Translations under genes and position numbers: made by a program
The notes under the pieces: generated by a model
Databases searched by the model: none
Seen by the model: the letters and a program-made list of their open reading frames with translations, nothing else
What the model was told of the DNA's origin: nothing
NCBI RefSeq assembly: GCF_003151135.1
Contig: NZ_QEQK01000011.1
Span: forward strand, 62,001-126,000
DNA from: Abyssibacter profundi
GTDB taxonomy: Bacteria; Pseudomonadota; Gammaproteobacteria; Nevskiales; OUC007
Direction: 5' to 3'
DNA: 64,000 bases
Shown here: positions 53,118 through 61,200 of the stretch, one piece after another
Position numbering within the stretch: the stretch's first letter is position 1
Layout: the number at the start of each line of letters is the position of its first letter

Positions 53118-53485
53118 TGGCTGATCCCATCGAACTCTGTCTTGGCACTTTCCAGTGACAGGCTGACGCGATTCGGCAGGCAGGCCGTTGCATCGTGCGC
53201 GGCTTGCATCCAGCCCGAGCGAATACAGACCTTACGGCGGCAGGCGGACGCGACAAACCGGATGCGGCCATCTCGGACTTCGAAATGACTGGCGCCCTGA
53301 CGACCATGCACCGTGAAGCGGGCGTCCACATGCAAAGGGACGCGCAGGGGCGGCTGTTGTTCTGCACGCACCAGGGCATGCGTCGGTGGCCCGGCCGCTG
53401 GTGACCAATACTGGGCGTATAGCGCGCCGATGGCCGTCGCCAATATCAGGATGAGCGCGATATCTGCCGGCGACGGGCGACTCAC
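53114..53485 (-). CDS. NusG domain II-containing protein
   Basis: A 123-residue protein, from GTG 53485 overlapping the apbE stop (GTGA). An N-terminal hydrophobic helix (ALILILATAIGALYA) anchors it. The exported part carries the NusG_II signature CRRKVCIRSGWMQ and ACLPNRVSLSL. Such proteins are found near ApbE in extracytoplasmic flavin electron-transfer loci. No transcription-factor NGN domain is present, so it is not NusG. Confidence 0.78.
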   Translation of the reverse strand: MSRPSPADIALILILATAIGALYAQYWSPAAGPPTHALVRAEQQPPLRVPLHVDARFTVHGRQGASHFEVRDGRIRFVASACRRKVCIRSGWMQAAHDATACLPNRVSLSLESAKTEFDGISQ

Positions 53486-54543
53486 GGAGCCACAGGGTCG
53501 GGTGCGAATTGCACATCGGTGAGCCACTGGGCGCGGTGTCTGAATCCCGGGGTGGCGTGGATGCGGCCGTCGGCATCGACCAGCATGGCGTACTTGAGCG
53601 CAAACTCATCGACGAGTGCATGAAACTGGTCGGGGCCACCGACAAAGAGCGCCGTGGCCAAGGCATCAGCCAGCGCCGGGTCACCATGCACCACGGTGCT
53701 GGATTGCGCCCCGGTCGAGGGCTCGCCGCTCCGCGGGTCCAGGACGTGGTGGTAGCGGCGGCCAGCATGTTCGAAATAGCGTTCGTAGTCGCCACTGGTG
53801 AACACGGATTCGCCATCTTCCAGTTCGAGGGCCACGAGCAGTCGTGGCGCCTCTTCCGGCGGTCGTGGATGGCGTACGGCAATCCGCCAGGGACGCGATT
53901 CCGCATGCCCGATCACCTGCAGGTCGCCTCCGGCATTGACCATCGCGTGTTCGATGCCGGCATCGCGCAGTTGCTGTAGTGCGGCGCCGACCGCCGCACC
54001 CTTGGCCATGGCGCCGAAATCCAACATCAGCCCGGGGGCGCCGACTTCAAGCCTGTCTGCGGTCAGCTGGGCTCGGGCCAGACGATGGGGGCGCTGGAGC
54101 GCAGCGGCCAGTTCCGCATCGGGCGGTGGTGTCTCGCGAAAGTGCTCTGGATCATCAAATCCCCAGAGCTGCACCAGAGCGCCGAGCCCTGGGTCAAAGG
54201 TGCCCTGGCTGTCGTCGGCGACGCTTTTGGCGGCCGCAAGCAAGGGTCGCAAGCCCTCGGGAACGGTCGCGCCGGGGTTGTCGGCCAGCGTCTGGTTGAG
54301 CTGCGCGAGCGCGCCGCTGCCTTGCGGGGACCAGCGTTGTTGGAACCGGTTGAGCTCGGACTCGACGCTGGAGACCAGCGTCGCCAGGTCCTCGTCTTCG
54401 CGATGTGGGGCGCGCAGCGTGATCGTGACCAGCGTGCCCATGACATAGATCTGACGCTCGAACCGCGCGTCGCCTTCCCGGCCACGCAGCACCAGCACCC
54501 CGATCATCAGCAGGATCAACCCGCCGCCGATCCAGCGTCTCAT
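53482..54543 (-). CDS. apbE: FAD:protein FMN transferase ApbE
   Basis: Covalently attaches FMN to threonines of exported redox proteins. ATG 54543 (MRRWIGGGLILLMIGVLVL) gives 353 residues with an N-terminal membrane anchor and no lipobox Cys. Motifs are DFGAMAKGAAVG, MVNAGGDLQVIG and HHVLDPRSGEP with TALFVGG. The longer frame overlaps gshB and is not used. The FMN target protein is not in this window. Confidence 0.93.
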   Translation of the reverse strand: MRRWIGGGLILLMIGVLVLRGREGDARFERQIYVMGTLVTITLRAPHREDEDLATLVSSVESELNRFQQRWSPQGSGALAQLNQTLADNPGATVPEGLRPLLAAAKSVADDSQGTFDPGLGALVQLWGFDDPEHFRETPPPDAELAAALQRPHRLARAQLTADRLEVGAPGLMLDFGAMAKGAAVGAALQQLRDAGIEHAMVNAGGDLQVIGHAESRPWRIAVRHPRPPEEAPRLLVALELEDGESVFTSGDYERYFEHAGRRYHHVLDPRSGEPSTGAQSSTVVHGDPALADALATALFVGGPDQFHALVDEFALKYAMLVDADGRIHATPGFRHRAQWLTDVQFAPDPVAP

Positions 54544-55478
54544 GAGCTTTCGATGGCGTCGAACAACAGGCCTGCGATGTTGATGCCGTACTGGGCATCG
54601 AGTTCGCGGACGCAGGTCGGGCTGGTGACGTTGATTTCCGTAAGGTAGTCGCCGATGACGTCCAGCCCGACAAAGCGCAGGCCATGTTGGCGCAGCGTGG
54701 GGCCCACCTGCTCGGCGATCCACCGATCCCGGTCGCTCAGCGGTCGACCCTCGCCGCGTCCGCCCGCCGCCAGGTTGGCACGGGTCTCGCCTGATTTCGG
54801 GATGCGCGCAAGACAAACATCAACAGGCTCACCATCGATCATCAGAATGCGCTTATCGCCCTCGGTCACCGCCGAGATGTAGCGCTGCGCCATAATCGCG
54901 CGTCGGCCGTTCTGCGTCAGCGTTTCCACGATGGAGCCGCGATTCGGATCATTCGCGCCCACACGAAAAATGCCGGCGCCACCCATGCCGTCCAGCGGTT
55001 TCAGAATGCAGTCTGCGTGTTCGTCAACAAACGCCTGCAGCCGCGCCATCTCCATGCTGACCAGTGTCGGTGCCGTGCAATGCGCGAATCCCGAAATCGC
55101 TAGTTTCTCGTTCCAGTTGCGCAGGCTGTCTGGGCGGTTGACCACCTGCACGCCCTCGGCTTCTGCGCGGCTGAGCACGTGTGTGGCGTATAGGAAGGCG
55201 TCTTCGACCGGCGGATCCTTGCGCATGAGCAGCACGTCCAGCTCGGCCAGCGCGGCATCCTCTGCTGCGCCCAACGTGTACCAGTCCGTGGGGTCATCAC
55301 GGACCTGGAGTGACCGGCGACGCCCCATGGCGCGGCCATCGCGAATACTCAGGTCCGGGATCTCGTAGTAGTGCAGGGCATACCCGCGACGCTGAGCCTC
55401 GAGCAGCATGGCCAGCGTGGTGTCCTTGACCGGCTTGATGCTGGCGATGGGGTCCATCACCACGCCCAGTTGGCGCAT
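54540..55478 (-). CDS. gshB: Glutathione synthetase
   Basis: ATP-grasp enzyme joining gamma-glutamylcysteine and glycine. The 312-residue product has MDPIASIKPVKDTTLAMLLE, LKPLDGMGGAGIFRV (glycine-rich ATP loop) and the C-terminal VIGDYLTEINVTSPTC. It lies 38 nt after gshA and overlaps apbE by ATGA. In P. aeruginosa gshB also precedes pilG. Confidence 0.97.
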   Translation of the reverse strand: MRQLGVVMDPIASIKPVKDTTLAMLLEAQRRGYALHYYEIPDLSIRDGRAMGRRRSLQVRDDPTDWYTLGAAEDAALAELDVLLMRKDPPVEDAFLYATHVLSRAEAEGVQVVNRPDSLRNWNEKLAISGFAHCTAPTLVSMEMARLQAFVDEHADCILKPLDGMGGAGIFRVGANDPNRGSIVETLTQNGRRAIMAQRYISAVTEGDKRILMIDGEPVDVCLARIPKSGETRANLAAGGRGEGRPLSDRDRWIAEQVGPTLRQHGLRFVGLDVIGDYLTEINVTSPTCVRELDAQYGINIAGLLFDAIESS

Positions 55479-55516
55479 GTCGATCTCTCCTGTTGCGCTG
55501 CGGTCTGGCGCAGCGT

Positions 55517-56818
55517 TTATTCGTCGTCCGTGCCGCTCTGGGCGATCTCGCGCGCGGCGGCCACCAGTGCCAGGCGAGCGACGACGCCGTAGGCATGAAA
55601 CCGGTTGGGGCCGGCGTCGGGGTCGAGTTGCGGGTCGGGCCGCGAGGCGCCGTCGGCAAAGGGCAGCGGGTGAAATTCCATGCCCGGCGCGTTGAGACTG
55701 TCAGTTGTGTTGCGCCCGGTGTGCACCCGATAGAAGCCGCCGACGACAAAACGGTCGATCATGTACAGCACGGATTCGGCCGAGGCTTGCTGCGCGCCCC
55801 ACTGTTCGCGCGTGTAAACCCCTTCCTGGATGATCGCACCCGTGACGTCCCGACCTTCCTTGCCGGAGGACATCTTGGTCCGCTGTTTGCGGTTCAGGCT
55901 GGTGACATCATCCGGCGAGCGCGCGGTCATGATGCCCATGCCATAGGTCCCGGCATCAGACTTGATCACGACGTAGGGTTCGTCAGAGATTCCGTACTCG
56001 TCGTACTTCTGTCGGATCGAGGCGAGCAACATCTCCACGTTACTGGCCAGGCACTCCTCGCCCTCCCGTTTCATGAAGTTGATTTGACCGCAGTTCCGGA
56101 AGAGCGGGTCGATCAGCCATCGATCGATTCCCACGGACTCAGCGAACTCGCCGGCCACCTGCGAGTACACCGTGAAATGTTCGGATTTGGTCCGGTGGTC
56201 CCAGCCCAGCGTCGGAGGCGGCATGATCGGCTGCTCCACGCCCGCGAGGATGTCGGGCTGTCCACTGGACAAGTCGTTGTTGAGGATGAGTCCACAGGGC
56301 GAGAAGCCTTCGACCCCCAGCTTGTTGCCTTGGCGGACGATCGGCTCCAGACGCAGCGGGCGGCCGCTATCGAGTTCGATGTCGGTTGCTGTCTTCAGGT
56401 CGGGCATAAGCGAACCGATGCGCACATCAAACCCGGCCTTGCGCATGAGTTCGACCAGGCGAGCGACGTTCTCCAGATAAAAGCGGTTACGGGTGTGGTT
56501 TTCCGGAATCACCATCAACGACCGGGCGGTCGGGCAGATGCGGTCCACCGCCGACTGCAGCGCCTGGATACACAGGGGCTCGAACTCCGGAGCGAGATTG
56601 TTAAAGCCCGCCGGGAACAGATTGGTGTCCACCGGTGCCAGCTTGTAACCCGCGTTGCGCAGGTCGACGGACGCATAAAACGGTGCAGGGGTCTGGAGCC
56701 ATTGCCGACGAAACCAGGCTTCGATGTCACCCTGTTGGTTTAGGAGCTGGGATTCCAGGTGCTGCAACGGTCCGCGCAGGCTGGATTCGGTATCGGTCAT
56801 CGGGTCCGGTAGCGCCAT
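55517..56818 (-). CDS. gshA: Glutamate-cysteine ligase, ferrooxidans-type GshA
   Basis: First enzyme of glutathione synthesis, of the proteobacterial subfamily found in Acidithiobacillus and related bacteria, different from the E. coli type. ATG 56818 with TTGGAG upstream is chosen (433 residues); the frame extends to a TTG at 56833. Features are SVDLRNAGYKLAPVDTNLFP, GMEFHPLP and VVIKSDAGTYGMGIMTARSP. It begins a compact - strand series reaching pyrC'. Confidence 0.93.
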   Translation of the reverse strand: MALPDPMTDTESSLRGPLQHLESQLLNQQGDIEAWFRRQWLQTPAPFYASVDLRNAGYKLAPVDTNLFPAGFNNLAPEFEPLCIQALQSAVDRICPTARSLMVIPENHTRNRFYLENVARLVELMRKAGFDVRIGSLMPDLKTATDIELDSGRPLRLEPIVRQGNKLGVEGFSPCGLILNNDLSSGQPDILAGVEQPIMPPPTLGWDHRTKSEHFTVYSQVAGEFAESVGIDRWLIDPLFRNCGQINFMKREGEECLASNVEMLLASIRQKYDEYGISDEPYVVIKSDAGTYGMGIMTARSPDDVTSLNRKQRTKMSSGKEGRDVTGAIIQEGVYTREQWGAQQASAESVLYMIDRFVVGGFYRVHTGRNTTDSLNAPGMEFHPLPFADGASRPDPQLDPDAGPNRFHAYGVVARLALVAAAREIAQSGTDDE

Positions 56819-57290
56819 GCGACACTCCAACAAATCGGGAGCTGGATGTTACCGCAATGCAGCATCCTGGCGCGGTTCGTGCCGAGTCAGCCGGATCGAT
56901 CGCCGCCCTGTCTCGGCGTGTGTGGGAAAAAATTCCTCGCTGCAGCATGGGGTTGCCCGAGCCAGGGCGTGCCGTTGAGCAGTCGAGCGGCGCCTGTCAT
57001 CCAGTGCGTGCTGAAAATATGGTAAAAATCTGAACCGTGATGTGGCCGGACTGGAGCCGTCGGCACATCAGACGCATTCGGGGAGTGCGTGAGTCACGAC
57101 AAGTCGGGTTGTTCGCCTGGTGGGTTCGGCGGGACGGTTCGCGACGACGCGAGCGTTCGCACCGGTCAGACGGGGAACGGAATGTCGCTGGGGGAACACG
57201 GCTTTCACGCAACTGCGACGTCGCGACGGGCGTCAGCAACCAGCACGTGGCGGCTCGGCCGCCGAACAGGGGCTTCCCTAGGGGAATAAC
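56819..57290 (+). other. Long intergenic region between gshA and pilG
   Basis: These 472 nt separate divergent genes. An A+T-rich patch lies at 57014-57029 and could hold the pilG promoter, though no clear -35 is seen. A short CGACGTCG palindrome and GC-rich repeats of GACG occur downstream. Small frames such as 57089-57289 look like chance. Nothing else is recognised. Confidence 0.5.
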
Positions 57291-57698
57291 GTGGCAGCAC
57301 AAGAACAAGCACGGGGGATATCAAACGTGAAAGTCATGGTCATCGACGACAGCAAGACCATCCGGCGCACCGCGGAGACACTACTGGCGCGCGAGGGCTG
57401 CACGGTGATTACCGCCGTTGATGGCTTTGAAGCGCTTGCCAAGATCGCCGATCACCATCCTGACATCATTTTTGTCGACATCATGATGCCGAGGTTGGAT
57501 GGCTACCAAGCCTGTGCCCTGATCAAGGGCAACCCCCGATTCAAGCACACCCCGGTCATCATGTTGTCGAGCAAGGATGGCTTGTTCGACCGCGCGCGCG
57601 GTCGGATTGTTGGGTCGGATCACTACCTGACCAAGCCGTTCACGCGCGATGAGTTGCTGGGCGCCGTTCGCAAGCACGCAGCTTCCGAAGCCGCGTAA
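57291..57698 (+). CDS. pilG: Type IV pilus response regulator PilG
   Basis: Receiver-only output of the Chp system that promotes pilus extension and cAMP signalling. GTG 57291 is preceded by AGGGGAATAAC; the product is 135 residues, the same length as in P. aeruginosa. MVIDDSKTIRRTAETLL, IIFVDIMMPRLDGYQACAL (phospho-Asp) and SDHYLTKPFTRDELLGA match PilG closely. It shares its stop with the pilI ATG (TAATG). Confidence 0.96.
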   Translation: MAAQEQARGISNVKVMVIDDSKTIRRTAETLLAREGCTVITAVDGFEALAKIADHHPDIIFVDIMMPRLDGYQACALIKGNPRFKHTPVIMLSSKDGLFDRARGRIVGSDHYLTKPFTRDELLGAVRKHAASEAA

Positions 57699-58255
57699 TG
57701 TCGTCCGACGTCTCGACGCAGTCGCCCTATGCGTTGCTGGTGTCGCTGGAGCGCAGGCTCCAGGCGGGAGCCGGCGAGGGTGGCCTGCAAGCTGTTCGTA
57801 CCTGGACGGGCTTGGGTCTGCGCCTGCGAGATCAGCTGTTCGTCGCGCCGCGTGCGGACGTCCGTGAGGTCTTGCCACCGCCACGGATGACGCGCGTACC
57901 GAACGCGCCGGATTGGATGCGGGGCGTGGCCAACGTGCGCGGTGCGCTTTATCCGATTGTGGACCTGGGTCGTCTGCTGGGCGAGGACCGCTACATCTCG
58001 ACTGCGGATACGCGCCTGCTACTCCTGAATGCCGAGACCGATCCGGTCGCGTTTCTGGTTGATGAAGTGTTTGGATATCGCAATTTTGAGCCCGGCGACC
58101 AACGGATGCGTGCGCTGGATGAGGCTGCACCGTCGGTGGCGCCTTATCTGCTGGGCGGGTTCGTGCGTGACGGCCAGCCGTGGCTGGCGCTGTCATTGCA
58201 CCGTGCGGCCGAGGCGGGCCTGGAAGAGCAGCCCATGAGTGGGGTTGCAGCATGA
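57698..58255 (+). CDS. pilI: CheW-like adaptor PilI
   Basis: Couples PilJ to ChpA. The 185-residue product contains a CheW domain: LFVAPRADVREVLPPP, NAPDWMRGVANVRGALYPIVDLGRLL and a C-terminal LVDEVFGYRNF region. It lies between pilG and chpA with both junctions overlapping (TAATG, ATGA). No pilJ or pilH separates them. Confidence 0.94.
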   Translation: MSSDVSTQSPYALLVSLERRLQAGAGEGGLQAVRTWTGLGLRLRDQLFVAPRADVREVLPPPRMTRVPNAPDWMRGVANVRGALYPIVDLGRLLGEDRYISTADTRLLLLNAETDPVAFLVDEVFGYRNFEPGDQRMRALDEAAPSVAPYLLGGFVRDGQPWLALSLHRAAEAGLEEQPMSGVAA

Positions 58256-61200
58256 GTGCGGTCATGCGGTCCGTCCGTCACGATCTGAGTAATGGCCTGC
58301 ACTGGCTGCGCGGCGAACTGGAGCAAAGCCTGGCGCGGGTGCGCGATCACATCGACCAGTCCATGGAGCGTGAAGATGCTGATCTGCTGCTCCAAAAGTG
58401 TGTGGTCGAGCTGCACCAGATTCGGGGCATCGCCACGGTCATCCAGTGCTACGGTGCCGCCAATCTAGCCGATGCCATGAAGGTGACGGTGCAGGCCCTG
58501 GCCTCGGATGAAGCGGAAATTCGCGACCGCGAGGCGGCCATTACGGCATTGCTCGGCGCCTCTGTGCAGCTGAGTGATTATCTCGATCTTCTCAGCGGCG
58601 GCGAACAGGATGCCCTGCTGGTCTTCCACCCGATCATCAATGAGTTGCGGGTGTCTTGTGGTCAAGGGGTGCTGAGCGAGGCCGATCTGGTCACGCGACA
58701 CATCTTCGATGCCGGGCTGGTGGAGCTGGACGCCGTCATCGACGCTTCGCGCGAGGCGCCTGCGAGCGTCTCGGCCCGCAAGCTGTTGCCGGCGCTGCAC
58801 AAGGCCATGCGCGGCTGGGTGCGCGGCGAAGACCGTATCGACAGCCTCAAACGCATTGGCCGGATTACCGAGCACCTGCAGAGTCAGGCCAACGGGCCGG
58901 CCTGCCGGCTGATGATGCAGGCCGCGGCGGCGGCGGTTGAATGCCTGTTGGCATTGAAGTTGTCGGACAGCCTTGAGCTCAAGCGCCAGATGGGACAGGT
59001 CGGCGAGCTGACCAAGCGCCTGGCCATGACCGGGGAGTCGACCGATGACAGTGCAGCCATGGTGCGCGCAGCGGTCCGGCTCGGCGTGGAGGTTCATCGC
59101 TCCGGTGCCCGGTCTCACCGGGCCCGCGCCTTGATCGAGCGGCTAGAGCTGGATGACTGCCTCGTGCCGGATGCACGCATCGAGCAGTTGCGCACCCGGG
59201 TTCGTGGACCCAACACCGACGTTTTGACCCGTGTGGCCACGGAAATCCGCGAGGACTTTGCCCAGGTCAAAGATGAGATTGACCTGGCCATTCGTACCGG
59301 CCAGCGGGCGCCCGAGCAGCACGAATCGATGGCGCGCACGCTCAAGCGTGTCTCGGACACCCTGTCCATGCTCGATTTGGGCGCATTGCAGCGGGTCATC
59401 GATCACCAGGCCGACGTGCTGGACAAGCTGGCGCTAGATGCAGCTGACTCGAGCTGGATGGAGCTGGCAACGGCCTTGCTGCTGGTCGAGCACAACTTGG
59501 AAGACGCCCTGTTCGGGCATGTGCGCGCGGGCAGTGGCGAAGAGGATCGCCGCGACCCGGCCACGGTTCTGGCAGCGCCGCCGCCGGTCAAGCTGGATCA
59601 CCGGGAAGGCGCTGCCGCGGCCCTGCGTGAGTCGCTGATCAATGTGTCCCAGCTCAAGGATCAGATCAGCGAGTACATCGACCGGGGTGAGCCCGGTCTG
59701 CTGGCCGATGCCAAACGGATGCTGCATCAGGTCGAATCCGCGCTGAGCCTGCTGGAGAGTGAACGGGGCGCTGGGCTGGTTGCCCGCCTACGCGAATCCA
59801 TCGGTCAGGATGGGTTTCGCGATATTCGTGACGATGTGGCGCTGGCGGATCAGTTTGCCGACGCCGTGGCGTTAGCCGAGTGTTACCTGGAGGCCTTGCA
59901 GCGCCGGCAACCTCAGACCGCCCATTTGCTCGACCAGCTGGAAGCCAAGCTCGATGCGGCGGGTGCAGAGATCGAAGAGGCGGAAGAGCCGGTCACGGTC
60001 GCTGACGATGCCGCGACCGGGGGCATCCAGATTCCTGAGCCCGTCAACCCGGACGAGATTGACCCCGAGATCCGCGAAGTCTTTCTGGAAGAAGCCGTCG
60101 AGGTGCTGGAGACGTTGCGTGGTCACTTGCCCGGCTTCCTGCGTGACACCGAAAACAAGGACACGCTCGGCACCATCCGCCGCGCCTTCCACACCCTGAA
60201 GGGCAGTGGTCGCATGGTGGGTGCCAACGACATCGGTGAGTTCGGCTGGTCGGTGGAACACATGCTCAATCGCTGCCTCGAAGGCGCATTGAGCGTGACG
60301 CCAGCCGTCGTCAAGACGCTGGAGCAAGCGGTGAACGCGCTGCCTGGTGTCATCGATAATTTCCGTCAGGGCGAGCCGCTGAGTGATGAGGCGCGTGCAC
60401 TGGTGGCGCAAACCGATCGCGTCGCGCGCGGGGCGCACGTCGATGAACTCGACGATGACTACGACCCAGAGATTCACCGCATTTTCCGGGAGGACGCCCG
60501 TCAGCATCTGGACACGATGCGCCAGTGGCTGGATGACGTGCCCGCCAACGAGCACGGCCGGTTCCCGGTCAGTCAGGAACTGGTCCGGGCGCTACACACC
60601 GTGACCGGCAGTGCGGCGGCGCTGTCGCTGGAGTCGGTGTCGGAGCTGGCTTCCGAGCTGGAGAATCTCTGCGAGACAGTCATGTCCGCCGGTCTGGGCT
60701 TGGGCGATACCGAGCGCACGCTGGTCTATGAGTCCATGACCGAACTGGGTGCCTGGTTGGATGCCGATGAGTCGGGCGCAGGCAGTCACCCGGGCCTGGA
60801 TGCCCTGCGTGAGCGTGCCGCGCAGGCCCACCGCGAGTTGCCGGAAGACGTGCGCAAAGCCAGTGCGCGTCGGCGGCTGGTCGTGACCTTTACCGACGAG
60901 GCGGCTGAACTGCTCGATACGGTGGAGCAGGAGCTGCAAGCCTGGAAAGCCACGCCCACGGCCGAGCACCATGCCCGCAAGGTGGGCGACGCGCTGCATA
61001 CGCTCAAGGGCAGTGCCAGCATGGCGGACATCGAGGACGTGCGCGAACAGGCGGCCGCCATGCGCGAGCGTGTGCTTGCCCAGGATGCGGCAGATGCCGG
61101 TGCGCCGGACGAGGCCTGGTTTGCCACCATGAACGATTCGGTGGAAACCGTTTATCAGCTGCTCGATGCGCATCGGTCTGGATTGGCCATGCCCAGTGCC

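Noticed and set aside
57089-57289. 66-codon + strand frame upstream of pilG
   Set aside because: GTG start without Shine-Dalgarno, and Ser/Gly/Thr-rich composition typical of chance frames in GC-rich DNA.
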